Below, one piece after another: positions 41,300 to 53,198 of a DNA stretch of 64,000 bases (its first letter is position 1; every line of letters starts with the position of its first letter). The position numbers and the translations under genes were made by a program. The notes below the pieces were generated by a model that saw only the letters and a program-made list of their open reading frames with translations, had not been told where the DNA came from and searched no databases. The DNA comes from Calliphora vicina (Eukaryota > Arthropoda > Insecta > Diptera > Calliphoridae): positions 98,778,226-98,842,225 of the forward strand of contig NC_088780.1 in assembly GCF_958450345.1 (NCBI RefSeq), written 5' to 3'.

Positions 41300-42065
41300 T
41301 TACTTATGGTAAATATGAGTATGATTTCCAACTAAAATATAATTATTTTTCACTAAATATACAAATGTATAACAAAATATAAAAATTTAAAACTGACCAT
41401 TGTGAACATTAATTACAACATTGCTGGGTTTACGATGTTTCGTCGAATCCCCTATAATTTTTACACTTTTTGGTGGATTATGTTTAAATATAAACCGAGT
41501 TCTTAGAGTGGTTGAAGTAGTTGTTGTTGGAGGTCTTGGCGATGTTTTTGTATATATTCGAGTGGTTTTTGGAGTTGAAGTCCTTATGCTTGGTCTTGGC
41601 GATGTTTTTGTATATATTCGAGTGGTTTTTGGAGATGTTTTTGGAGTTGAAGTCCTTATGCTTGGTTTATTTGATTGCCGATATCTATATGTAATACAAA
41701 AATTACGAGAACATTTTGCACACTAAAATATAAAATTTAATTAAATATTTGATCAAACTCCATAATTTTACTTCTAAATAACTTACTCTTCCTTTTTTAT
41801 CACAAATTATTTTAATAGTATTAAATTTGGCTGGTTGATCGATACTAATACTCTGTTTGGGTGTAATCACATTTAACGCAGATGACAACTGATAAAAATA
41901 AAAATTATTAAAGTTTAAACAAAAATATTTTTATGAAAAATTTGTACATACTTGCGGCGATTGTGTAAATATTTCATATCTTGTTTCACACATGCTTTTA
42001 GCACAAAACTTGAATAAAATGATGAAAAGGACTGGTAACACTTTAATGTCTTTAAATATTATCAT
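41300..42065 (-). CDS. P4: secreted Thr/Ser/Pro-rich protein, P1 paralogue
   Basis: Function unknown. Exons are 42065-41952 (38 codons), 41888-41787 (34), 41722-41398 and 41331-41300, giving 190 residues; phases 0, 0 and 1 as in P1. The signal peptide (MIIFKDIKVLPVLFIILF) aligns with P1. Exon 2 ends IICDKKGR and joins CAKCSRNFC, the same Cys arrangement as ICGR-CKRC in P1. Exon 3 carries a tandem 20-residue Thr/Pro repeat (60 nt apart, TRIYTKTSPRP), then the junction motif VVINVHN. The last exon is only nine codons, VGNHTHIYHK-like, and stops, keeping the H-T-H start of P1 cassettes without the long tail. It looks like the unexpanded form of P1. Confidence 0.8.
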
Positions 42066-42121
42066 TTTGTTTATATTCGAAATTAACGGCACCTACTTTC
42101 TATAAGTTATCTTCAGCAACT

Positions 42122-42252
42122 GATTCCAGTTTTGATTTATTTCGTATATATAGAAAGATATGATTTTATATTTACTTATGTATATGTATATTTTTTTATT
42201 TCTATGTAATTATAAATTATTTATTTGTGGTCAACGGCCACAATGTTTCATT
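42122..42252 (-). promoter_or_regulatory. P4 promoter and upstream block shared with P1
   Basis: Initiator-like ATCAGTTGC near 42122, TATATATAC at about 42151-42143, and upstream CGGCCACAATGTTTCATT (42235-42252), which matches the P1 block at 39038-39055 at 17 of 18 positions. In P1 the two parts are about 560 bp apart; here they are about 85 bp apart. Confidence 0.55.
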
Positions 42253-42907
42253 TATATTAAAATGGGGATACAATTTTGAATCATATTCTTGGATTATCCG
42301 ATGATGTAAATACGCAAAATCTGTTAAAAAGAAACCTGCTATAATTCAACGGGTACACACAACTTGTTCATCCTTCTGCCCTGATGATTTTTAAAAGGAA
42401 AACATTATTAAACGTAGTTATACCCTTTCACAGTCTTACCCCTATTTTATCAATCTCTAGTTATCGTTTTTCGTAACGATATACTTAGAGTTACCAGTTT
42501 TATTTTTACAAAACAGCGGGACAATTTTCAAAATCGGTGAAAAATGGCGGGATTTTGAAAACTTACGCGGGACAAAAAACAAGAAAACTTATTCCATTAT
42601 TTTAAACTAGATATTATATTTATCCCAAATTGTTTACACAGTGATACAGCTAAGAATGAAGTAGAAATACCTGGGAAGTGATATTCTAAAAAACCGTATC
42701 CGTTAGATGAAATAATGAACTGTTCATTACCATAGATTTCGTTCTTGTTCCAAAATAATAACATGCGCCATATAATGGAAAACCAGCCAGCCTATGAACA
42801 GCTTGAAATACATTGCTAACCAAAGTATAACTTAATAACTTTCTGAGTTGATTGATCCATATTTTTGAGCGATACAAACATCAGCAGAAATGCTGTGTTA
42901 TATTTAA
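42253..42907. other. Intergenic, nothing recognised
   Basis: AT-rich spacer. The frames at 42686-42877 and 42852-43040 are partly inside a MITE and are not supported. Confidence 0.5.
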
Positions 42908-43138
42908 CATCCGGGGTTGTCATAGAATCCAATCATTGTCGGAATCGGTTTTGAAAACGACTGAAAAAGTACATTGGTCTTGTGAAATCGAAAGTTTTTG
43001 GTTTTATATTCGATCTAGAATTAAATTCTATATCGATTAAACAAAAAATTACATTGGATTTCATAATTCAAATGTATCTTTTTTGTCGTTTTCAAAACCG
43101 ATTCCGACCATGATTGGATTCTATGACAACCCCGGATG
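42908..43138. mobile_element. piggyBac-like MITE with TTAA duplication
   Basis: 231 bp with about 54-bp terminal inverted repeats starting CATCCGGGGTTGTCATAGAA. Flanked by TTAA on both sides (42904-42907 and 43139-43142), the target site of piggyBac elements. Confidence 0.82.
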
Positions 43139-43206
43139 TTAAATATCTTTTCTTACACTGCATATTTTCTTCTTTGCTTTATTTTATTGATATCGCAAGA
43201 ATATAA

Positions 43207-43906
43207 AACAAGTAAGGAAGTATGGTCGGTCAAGCCCGACCATACACTAAGTAAAAGAGCAAAAACATTTTTCTTTTAAAATTTCCATAATTTATATTTT
43301 TGAGTGATTTTCGGAAGTGGGCCTTATATGGGGGCTATGACCAATTATGGTCCGATCACCATGAAATTAGGTCATGTGATTTATGTCTATATTAAAGTTA
43401 ACTATGTTGAATTTTGTGAGTATACAAACATTTTTAAGCGATTTATGCACGTTAAAGTGATTTTAGGAAGCGGGTCTATATGGGAGCTATGACTAATTAT
43501 GGACCGATCGTAACAAAATTTGGTGACATGAATTTTGTGTATATAAAACTTATTTGGAGCGGAATTTGTGGAGATACATATATAAATTCAACATTTATGA
43601 CCGATAAAGTCCAATTTCGGGAGGACATTTGTATGGGGGCTAGGTGAAATAATGCAACGATTTCAGCCAGTTTCAATAGGCTTCGTCCTTGAGCCGAAAA
43701 AATGATATGTACCAAATTTCATCGAAATATTTTCAAAATTGCGACCAGTACTCTGACGGATGGACGGACATCGTTTAAACGACAGAAAGTGATTCTAAGT
43801 CGATCGGTATACTTTAAGGTGGGTGTTAGACTAATATTTTTGGGCGTTACAAACATCTGCACAAACGCATTATACCCTCCCCACTATGGTGGTGTAGGGT
43901 ATAAAA
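43207..43906 (-). repeat. Full-length family-B repeat
   Basis: Left end AACAAGTAAGGAAG and hairpin TATGGTCGGTCAAGCCCGACC; right end CCCCACTATGGTGGTGTAGGG then TATAAAA. Read on the minus strand it goes from the CCCTAC hairpin to TTACTTGTT. The open frames it holds recur, equally damaged, in the copies at 50933 and 62282. Confidence 0.85.
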
Positions 43907-44319
43907 ACGAGTTGGATTTCAATCGTTTACTTTCCGTATTTTTGAGAATAATATTTATGTTTCACTTCTTTTATATTTTTGTTCTTTAATAAGGTGGATA
44001 AGAATGAGAACAATGAAAGCAGTGGTTGTTACTAAAGTGCAGTCATTAAATCAGTCAGTAGATGTTGTGAAGTCAAGTTGTTTTTAAAGTTGTTTCTTAA
44101 TTGTTAATTGTAAAAGTTGTTAAAGTTCTTGTCCAATCTATTTCAAATGTTTAATTAAAATCTAAAATTGTTAAATGTAATCAATGTTTCTTAAAAGTAT
44201 ATAACTAAACTGATTCCAAATTAGTTTCTCAATTTCAATGTCTTCCTAAATCAGGGAAAGGCAACCTATACTATTGCATTTTACTATTGTATTAGTTATA
44301 CACTCTCTCCGCTCTCACC
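43907..44319. other. Intergenic, nothing recognised
   Basis: AT-rich spacer rich in GTTGTTAAAGTT-like runs. Confidence 0.45.
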
Positions 44320-44435
44320 AAGAATCAGTGTTGCCAGTAAACTTTCGACTCTTTTCCCCAATTAAAAATCTCATATTGTTCATCATACATCTTTAAAAGT
44401 TGGGACATTTTTTTTCACTGGCAACGCTGATTCTT
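44320..44435. mobile_element. 116-bp MITE
   Basis: Terminal inverted repeats AAGAATCAGTGTTGCCAGT and ACTGGCAACGCTGATTCTT (one mismatch, 19 bp). Confidence 0.65.
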
Positions 44436-44491
44436 AAATTGTGCGATAAAAAAACGATACACAACCTGCTTGTTTGAGTTCTCAAGCTAGA

Positions 44492-44717
44492 CCACAAAGT
44501 ATACAGAGGCGTCAAATTTGACAGTTCAAAAACACTAAAATCAGCTTTTTTTGAAATTGTTTCGATAGAAAGAGAAAACAAATTTGCGGTTTAATACAGA
44601 CAGTGCGTTAAAACAAACAACCATATAAATAAGCACAAAACCAAACCAGTTGAAATTGTTTCGAACGAAAGAGACAAATATATTTTTTTTGCCGTGTCGC
44701 CTCTGTATACTTTGTGG
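44492..44717. mobile_element. 226-bp MITE with 5- or 7-bp duplication
   Basis: Terminal repeats CCACAAAGTATACAGAGGCG and its inverse. The flank CTAGA is duplicated (44487-44491 and 44718-44722); because of the CC/GG ends the duplication can also be read as GCTAGAC (7 bp). Two internal copies of GAAATTGTTTCGA(T/A). Confidence 0.75.
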
Positions 44718-44762
44718 CTAGACTGATTAAAAGTTGTTTATTTCTCTACAATGCGTGTGCAC

Positions 44763-46855
44763 TAGAGTGCTCCAAGATTGTATGGACGAAAAAAACTTTC
44801 TAGGTACTGGCCGTCCCCCCCTCTAGAATTGTTCTATGTATTGTAGAAACACGTTGTGTAAAATATTAGGATAATAGGATAACGTTAACTGGTGGCGCAA
44901 CGACGCTGAAGTTTTGAGGTGCATTTACAAGGGGAAAATATGAAATTTTTTGAGTTTTTGTAAAAATTTTGCCATTAAGTAATGACTTTTACAATTTAAT
45001 TTAAAAGAATCGAAATGTGTATGTAATTGTCGTTATAATAAGATATAAAAGACAAAAATTGGTGAAAAAATTTTAAAGTTATTAAAAAATCGCCAGGCCA
45101 TTAACGTGTCTCAGGCCACTAGAACAAGAAATTTATGAACAAAATTAACATATTTTGAGAAATATTAAAATAAAAGCTTATTTTTACTTAAAATATATCT
45201 ATATTTACTTGTATATGAGTTTTTGTCCTCGTAGGATACCGTTAACCTATTCGCAGGTATGACCAAAAAAATTAAATTTTTTTAACGGCAGTTTCAAAAC
45301 TCCAATATCAAATTTTTAAAAATTTTGTTAAACAAATTTCAGAATTTTCTGATCATCACATGGGGATTTATTGACAACATAATAGGGAATAAAAATGTGA
45401 AAAAAGTATGTCAATACCTCCTATAGTTTTTCCGTACCTGCGATATAAATTTTGCGATTTTCGAGAAAAACTAATTTTTTGGCCATATTTTTGGGAATGA
45501 CCAGAATTTCCTTACTGTAATGATTTTTAAGTAAAAGCTATTCAGAATAATATAGTCCAGGTAATTTTAAATATAGTCTGAAAGTTTTACTAAAATCGGA
45601 AAACTTTAACCCTTAAATCGTGAAGGTCAAAGGTAAATTTTTTCAATATTTGGAATTTCTCATGGAAAGATTTCGAAATATTATATATTTTTGCGCCGAT
45701 TTTGATGAAACTTAAGAAAAATATAAAATGAAGTCTAGTATTCACAATAACAGTACAAAAATGGAAATTAACCCTTAAGAGTACTTGGGGTCAAAATGAA
45801 TGTGTTTTTCGTGATTTTAAAAGTTGAGGGTCATTTGGACCCCAAGTGCTAGTAAGGGTTAATTTCCATTTTTGTACTGTTATTGTGAATACTAGACTAC
45901 ATTTTATATTTTTCTTAAGTTTCATCAAAATCGGCCCAAAAATATATAATATTTCGCTATCTTTCCATGAGAAATTCCAAATATTGAAAAAATTGACCTT
46001 TGACCTTCACGATTTAAGGGTTAAAGTTTTCCGATTTTAGTAAAACTTTCAGACTATATTTAAAATTACCTGGACTATATTATTCTGAATAGCTTTTACT
46101 TAAAAATCATTACAGTAAGGAAATTCTGGTCATTCCCCAAAATATGGCCAAAAAATTAGTTTTTCTCGAAAATCGCAAAATTTATATCGCAGGTACGGAA
46201 AAACTATAGGAGGTATTGACATACTTTTTTCACATTTTTATTCCCTATTATGTTGTCAATAAATCCCCATGTGATGATCAAAAAATTCTGAAATTTGTTT
46301 AACAAAATTTTTAAAAATTTGAAATTGGAGTTTTGAAACTGCCGTTAAAAAAATTTAATTTTTTTGGTCATTCCTGCGAATAGGTTAACGGTATCCTACG
46401 AGGACAAAAACTCATATACAAGTAAATATGGATAAATTTTAAGTAAAAATAAGCTTTTATTTTAATATTTCTCAAAATATGTTAATTTTGTTCATAAATT
46501 TCTTGTTCTAGTGGCCTGAGACACGTTAATGGCCTGGCGATTTTTTAATAACTTTAACATTTTTTCACCAATTTTTGTCTTTTATATCTTATTATAACGA
46601 CAATTACGTACACATTTCGATTCTTTTAAATTAAATTGTAAAAGTCATTATTTAATGGCAAAATTTTTACAAAAACTGAAAAAATTGCATATTTTCCCCT
46701 TGTAAATGCACCTCAAAACTTCAGCGTCGTTGCGCCACCAGTTAACGTTATCCTATCATCCTAATATTTTACACAACGTGTTTCTACAATACATAGAACA
46801 ATTCTAGAGGGGGGGACGGTCAAAATTCGCAATTTTATTTTCTTGGAGCACTCTA
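44763..46855. mobile_element. 2.1-kb hAT foldback element
   Basis: Near-perfect palindrome over its whole length, meeting near 45809. Ends TAGAGTGCTCCAAGA and its inverse. Exact 8-bp target duplication GTGTGCAC (44755-44762 and 46856-46863), which fits the hAT pattern GTNNNNAC. No transposase; the open frame at 45846-46040 lies in one arm and has no similarity I recognise. Confidence 0.9.
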
Positions 46856-46863
46856 GTGTGCAC

Positions 46864-47112
46864 ACGTACGTAAGAGAAGAGTAAATGAAAAACGCGGCGC
46901 CCATGTTTTGCCTTTCCCTGTCCTAAATATATAATTTTTATCAATAAATAATATTTTATAATATATGTAACTAAAATATTAAAACTGTTTTTAAATTTAC
47001 ATTCAAAAACCTAATACAATTTACATCTATGGGTATTTGATTATTCAAAGCAAAGAATAATTAGTTAGAATTTGAAAAAAATTTAAAAAAAAATTATTTG
47101 AATTTGGTGTAA
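46864..47112. other. Intergenic, nothing recognised
   Basis: AT-rich spacer between two mobile elements. Confidence 0.45.
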
Positions 47113-47353
47113 CCAAGGCGTATTAACAAGGTGAGTGCGTCTCGGCAACAAATACAACAATGCAAAAACAACAGGCAATTTGTTTTTGTTAAAATGTACG
47201 GTAAATGTCAAAATCAAGGCGAATTAAAATATTACTATGTTATTTACAATAACAAATGTAAACATAAACAAAGTTTGACATATAGTGTACATAAAACCAC
47301 AGCGAATTAAGAAACAGCTGATTTTATGCACTCACCTTGTTAATACGCCTTGG
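47113..47353. mobile_element. 241-bp MITE
   Basis: Terminal inverted repeats CCAAGGCGTATTAACAAGGT and its inverse, continuing over GAGTGC. No clear target duplication. Confidence 0.78.
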
Positions 47354-47449
47354 GTGTTATTATTAGATTATTTTGTGTGTTTTTTCTTTTCTTAATTTGT
47401 CTGAACAAAAATATAAGATATACATATTATATATCAACGTGTAGGAAGT

Positions 47450-49690
47450 TATGTCCTCTTTTCAAAAATGTACAAAATTTTTAAGAATTAAAAAAATTAT
47501 AAAAGACTTTTTTCAAAAATATGGGAATAAAAAATTATAGCTGATTTTTTTGGAAAATTTTAATTTTTAAAATGCAATAAAAGTTTTGTTTATGAATCGT
47601 ATTTAATGAAATTATACACTTATATAGAAACGTTCGATCCAAATCCAAAAGTGAAAAAGATATTTGTGAATTGTTAATGACAATCCCACAATTCCCAAAA
47701 AACTTTCCAAAAATCCCAAAATTGGGATTTTTTAGATTTTTTGATTTTTTGAAGGCACCAAGCACGGGGCTATGAAATCCCTTTGCACAATATTGAAGAA
47801 CATATTGGGACACACAAAACAAGTCTTAATTTTTTGAAAGCAGCTATGCGATTTGAGAAAATGTTGTTTTAAGTTGAAATTTATATAAAAAATAGGTCTA
47901 CTTCGGAAGGCTCGGGACCACGCAATAATACGAATTTTTATATTATTTTGCTTTTATAATATTTCCCGAAATGTTGTCTTTCAGAAAAATATAAATACAC
48001 TATTTATATTTTTCTTATTTTCTGTATAATTTAAAATTAATGTAAGTACTTTTTTGGAAAAAAATGGCGAAAAAACGACTTTTTTATTTTTTTTAAATTT
48101 GAATGCACACCACTTTTGGCTCAGTAGAGGTTTTTAAACAATTATTTCCTAATATTATTACTACATGTCTTGTTAATTCAAAAAATTATATTTCAAGAAA
48201 ATCGGGAAAGAATTGGATCCGTTATTAGCAAAAAAACCAGACCAAGGTAGGTAAATAAAATAAAATTTTACTTTTCAAATGCGAATAACTCGTAAACTAT
48301 AAGAGATAATATATGGCTAAAGCAATGTTTTTTGTAGATCTCGTCTAGTGGATTCCATATATATATCTTTCAAATCGGGTCGCAAACAAAAATTTGGCAT
48401 CATTTTTAATTTTTGATATACCCGAGGTGCCCCACTTTGGGGCATTGTGGCTCGGCCCACCCTTGGTGTTATAAGCCCAGATTCAAAACTTAATCTTATC
48501 AACACCTCCTCTATGGCCATGGGAAATTTTATTAAAATCGGGCTATTCGTTTAGAAGTTACAGATTTATTTCCACTTTTTTTCAGATCCCCCACTGTGCG
48601 ACATTTATCTTAAAAACTAAAAAAATTCTAATATGGTGATTTTCCATGAAGAAAAATATAAAATTTGAATTAATGTAAAATTTTAAAAGTTAAATATATC
48701 ATAACAAAATTTGTAACTAATGTAGATCCAAGTGTCCCCAAATCAATGGCATTATAATTTTGGACATTTTTTATTAAATACCTAAATTTCTAAAACGGGG
48801 AAAATGTGTGCCAAAAACTGAGTTTTTTTTTAGAAAAGTGTTTAGTGTGGCGTTATTTACTGTGTGATAGTAAAAAAACTTTGTACATATTTAAACAAGA
48901 TATAGGGTTATACAAATATGGAGCTTTTTCGAGAATCGGTACTATGCCTTTTTAGAATTTTTTACTCAAACCTAAATACTTTTTTTTTAATTTGTCCAAG
49001 TTTGGATAGGACTGCTGGGGACTAGGTCCGGTTAAGTGAGCCAAATTTTACTTTACACGTTTTAGCATTAAGTGTTCTTTTCGGATCATATAAAAAATTT
49101 ATATAGTCCCGAAGAAAATTTTTTTCTACAAAAGAAAAAATATAGGGATTTTTTTTGGGAAAAAACGTAAAAAAAATACAGCCCATTTTACATGTTCCAA
49201 CTTAGGATGCGTGTAACTTTTTATAGCAAGTTGTTTTTATTTTATTTAGAATTCTATTGCCAATATAGCTGATTTTCTAAAAAAAAGAATTCGACCTTCC
49301 GTCGGTCAAAAAAAGATCTAGCTAAATTAAAAAAAATAAATAATGAAACCTAAATATCTCTTCAACTAAAAGAAATAACCTACACAAGTAAACATATTCT
49401 TTGTAGATCAACTCAAGGACTATTTATATTTTAAATTTCAGCTCATTTGGGTCATAAATGGATTTTTGAGGATTTTTTTTTTTAAATTTAAGACCCGAGG
49501 GGACCAACTTTGAGGGACCACTTAATGGCCCCCATTACTTCTAGTAAGCTGAACAACCGCAAATCAATTCAAAAACATTTTAGCTCCAAGAATGTGAAAT
49601 TTCGTAACAATATCTGCAACAGTTCCCGAGATACCGAATTATTTCCAAAAAAGAAAGTTTCTAAACCACTTGTTTAATTTAAATTTAAAA
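47450..49690. repeat. Family-G dispersed repeat
   Basis: 47735-48060 is similar to 56630-56960 (CTATGCGATTT, AAGTTGAAATTTATATAAAA). 48425-48600 matches 10850-11010. 49390-49500 matches 39280-39370 (TTTAAATTTCAGCTCATTTG against TTTAAATATCAGTTCATTAG). The pieces suggest one long element of more than 2 kb. No open frame or termini are found. Confidence 0.55.
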
Positions 49691-49737
49691 ATTGTTTATG
49701 AATAAGGCCTTTAGAACATACACTAAAATGTTTATTA

Positions 49738-49986
49738 TTATGGTATTAACAAAGCAATGGAAACTAAGGTTTCAGTTTTATAAAAAAATGTCTGGCCCTT
49801 GTTTGTATTACTAAGGAATATATGCTTTTGCAACCCGAGACCAGCCTCATTCGCCATGCGGCTAACAGTCCGAGGACTAACTTTAAGTTTTAGATTATGT
49901 AAACCAGAGTCATTTTTGGGAAATTTCTTAAACTCTCTTGCTAATAAATTATCTTGTCTTATTCTTTTCAGTTTCGAAAAGCTCAC
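49738..49986 (-). pseudogene. Possible Tc1-type transposase fragment
   Basis: An 82-codon frame with a helix-turn-helix-like stretch SPRTVSRMANEAGLGLQ, which resembles the second DNA-binding helix region of Tc1/mariner transposases. No catalytic D residues or terminal repeats follow, so it would be a remnant. The assignment rests on this short motif only. Confidence 0.4.
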
Positions 49987-50288
49987 GATTTAAGTTTTCT
50001 AAAAAAAAACAATATCTACTATATATTCGTTAATTATGTAATTCAATTTATGTTTATAAATAAAATTCTTCAAATAATTGTTTAAGAGCAATTATTTATT
50101 GAAGTACTGAAGTTTAAAAATAATAAAGAATTTAATTATTACAATTAAATAAAAAACACAAAAATGTTACACATATGTATTGTAATTCCTCATTTGTTAC
50201 AGCAGTTATCCACCGATTTTTACTTCTGTAAATGAAATGTTTACGATTTTAATTGCTTATTTTGTATATATTCTTTTTTTTTTTTAAA

Positions 50289-50435
50289 TCACTCACTCAA
50301 ATTTGCATTTATTTCAATCTTGGGCAGTGTTCTCTTTTTGGTTTTTCTCTTGGGAGCCGCCATACTGACATCACTTAATAAACCCAAAACAATGGCAAAA
50401 ATTAATACAACTTGAGAAATTTTTAATAATTTCAT
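50289..50435 (-). CDS. Small secreted basic peptide, unrecognised
   Basis: Single-exon frame of 48 codons. Residues 1-25 form a typical signal peptide (hydrophobic core VVLIFAIVLGLL, then SMA before the cleavage site). The predicted mature part is about 22 residues: strongly basic at first (PKRKTKKR), then TLPKIEINANLSE. A TTTATATAC box lies about 110 bp upstream on the minus strand (50552 area). KR pairs could be prohormone cleavage sites, or the peptide may be a short antimicrobial or a secreted mating/saliva peptide; the sequence does not decide. No paralogue is seen in the window. It stands alone between repeats. Confidence 0.6.
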   Translation of the reverse strand: MKLLKISQVVLIFAIVLGLLSDVSMAAPKRKTKKRTLPKIEINANLSE

Positions 50436-50559
50436 GTTTTAAACACAAGTTGTCGTTTCAAAGATTTATTAAAAACTAAATAATCTCTTGAATTAGAGTC
50501 AAAATTTCACGGTAAAACCCAAACATTTTAAATTAATTTTAAAACGTTGTATGTATATA

Positions 50560-50932
50560 AACAAAAAATGATAAGAAAACAAAAAAAAATGTTAGAACGC
50601 TGATTTCATTCATCTATTTTTTTCTGATGTTAGAAACTGATAAAAAAAATTAGATTTTTAACAAATTAATTGCAAAAATAATGATTTTGGATCATGCTAT
50701 GTTTGGTTTAGAAATTGAATAAATTAATGTGTGTCATCCTGTATGACAAATGATTTATTGCAGCAAAATTCACAACCAGTTTTGTTTAAAAGTTTTCTTA
50801 AATATTTGAAACAATCTGTGTGTGTTGCTCATTTCATAGGGTGTCTCGTGTTGTTGTTGTTTTCACACAAAATATTTCTAAAATTTTCCAAAAATTATAA
50901 AATATGTAAATCTGTGATAAAAGTCTGTTCAT
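50560..50932. other. Intergenic, nothing recognised
   Basis: AT-rich spacer upstream of the small peptide gene. Confidence 0.45.
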
Positions 50933-51650
50933 TATACCCTACACCACCATATTGGGGAGGGTATTATGCGTTTGTGCAGATGTTTGTAACGCCCAAAAAT
51001 ATTTGTCTAACACCCACCATAAAGTATACCGATCCGTCCGTCTGTCCGTCCGTCTGGTTGGCTGGCTGGCTGTCCATATAAACCTTGTGCGCAGAGTACA
51101 GGTCGCAATTTTCAAGATATTTCGATCAAATTTGGTACGTATTACTTTTTCGGCCCAAGGACCAATCCTATTGAAAGTGGCTGAAATCGGTCCATTATTT
51201 CACCTAGCCCCCATACAAATGTCCTTCCGAAATTGGACTTTATCGGTCATAAATGTTTAATTTATAAATGTATCTCCACAAATTGCGCTCCAAATAAGTT
51301 TTATATATACAAAATTCATGTCACCAAATTTTGTTACGATCGGTCCATAATTAGTCATAGCTCCCATATAGACCCGCTTCCGAAAATCACTTTAACGTGC
51401 ATAAATCGCTTAAAAATGTTGGTATACTCACAAAATTCAACATAGTTAACTTTAATGTAGACATAAATCACACGACCTAATTTCATGGTGATCCGTCCAT
51501 AATTGGTCATAGCCCCCATATAAGGCCCACTTCCGAAAATCACTCAAAAATATAAATTATGGAAATTTTAAAAGAAAAATGTTTTTGCTCTTTTACTTAG
51601 TGTAGGGTATTATATGGTCGGGCTTGACCGACCATACTTTTTTACTTGTT
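50933..51650 (+). repeat. Full-length family-B repeat
   Basis: Runs from TATACCCTACACCACCATA with GGGGAGGGTAT to TATGGTCGGGCTTGACCG, CCATAC and TTTACTTGTT. In-phase CCGTCTGTCCGTCCG motif in the first third. About 90 percent similar to the copy at 43207 by eye. Confidence 0.85.
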
Positions 51651-53198
51651 CCTTTTGAAATGATTATATTTTAGGGTTTCTTCTTAAATCCGAATGCTGG
51701 GATTACAAAAATTAACCATTATTATATTTTTTTACCAGCCCCGAAAAATATATTGTCAAAATTTCCAAACATACCAAAATAGGGATGCTTATTAATTATA
51801 CCATTAGAATAGATAAAAAGTACCAATAAGCAGCCACTTTTGGATCCATTTAGGCATTATTCATGTTTCAATTTAAATCTATTCATAATATATCTTGTAT
51901 TATTATATATATATGTATATTTTATTTTTATTATAATTATTATACAATATTTTGATTGTATCATACTAAAATTAGAATATAAGAATTGTACATAACCTAA
52001 TAAGTATGTAATGGCCTATATAACCTTGTAGTGTTGGGGCCTTAAATGAAAATAAATAAAATAAAAATAAAAAGTTCCATTACAGTAAAGAAAAAGTTCC
52101 ATATTTGCTTAATTTCATGTTTCTAGGTCCATTATTATAGAAAATTCAAAAAGTACCATTAGAATAAAGAAAAAGTATCATAAGGTCTCCACTTGTGGAC
52201 TCCCATACAATCGGATCCATATAAGCTTTATTTCATGTGTCTAGTATCATAAGTGAACAAAATACCTAAAGTAACATTCGAGTAAAGGAAAAGTACCAAA
52301 AAGTCTCCCCCTATAATTCTCACTCACTTAGGACCATATATGCTTAATTTCATGTTTTTGGGTCCATTGTTATAAAAAAATTAAAACGTACCATTAGAAG
52401 AACGAAAAAGTACCTATATGTAGTTCTGTTCTCACATTTTGGTACCTAAATATTATTCCCTATTCCTAACTCTAATTTCACATATCAGCTAACTTTAATG
52501 TCGATAAGTTAAATAATTTAAAATATTAAAAAAGTACCATTAGGAGAAATGTGCCAAATTCCCTTTTCCTTCTTGAACACATCTCAAGTTTGAAATTTAA
52601 AAAATACTCCAATGTTTGTGCTACAGACATGTCTCAAACGATTAAAATCTGTGTTAATGAGCTCAAGAAAAAATATGTTTTAAAAAAGTACTAAACTGTT
52701 TACTCTGATATGGCCCAATATACACATTGGCACTCTAGTTCCAAATCATACTGTGTTAGTTAATTTTTGTCTGAATCCAGGAACCAATTTTAACTTGAAA
52801 GGGTTCGAATTTCCAAAAAGTACCGAATTTATATCTGTTATTTTTCGATAAGTAAAGAATACGATTTAAAATTTGTTTCTATGTTAATTGGTTTAAAAGA
52901 TACATGGGGTGCCAAAAAAGTACCAAAATATAATTTTTACCCGTTTTCTCCCTTAAAAGGTTCGAATTTCGAATTTCCTGTCAGCTTAATTTTTAAATGG
53001 AGTAACATGCATTTTTAAGTTTTTTGTATCTTTATTATATTTGAAGATAAAAGGTTAACGAATTTAGCCGTTTTTACCCTTTTTTAACTCCTAAACGTTC
53101 GAATTCTAGCTTCAGTAGTTTGGGTTGTGCAATGATGATTCAGTCAGTCAGTCAGTAACGTTACTCTTTAAAATATATAAATGATTAATTTAGTATTA
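51651..53198. repeat. Family-H AAAAAGTACCA repeats and spacer
   Basis: Several imperfect copies of AAAAGTACCATTAGAA and TTAATTTCATGTTTCTAGG up to about 53000, then plain sequence with four GTCAGTCAGTCAGT units near 53140. No gene. Confidence 0.5.

Noticed and set aside
41421..41726. 101-codon Val/Leu-rich plus-strand frame
   Set aside because: Antisense of P4 exon 3, whose splice sites and paralogy are well supported.
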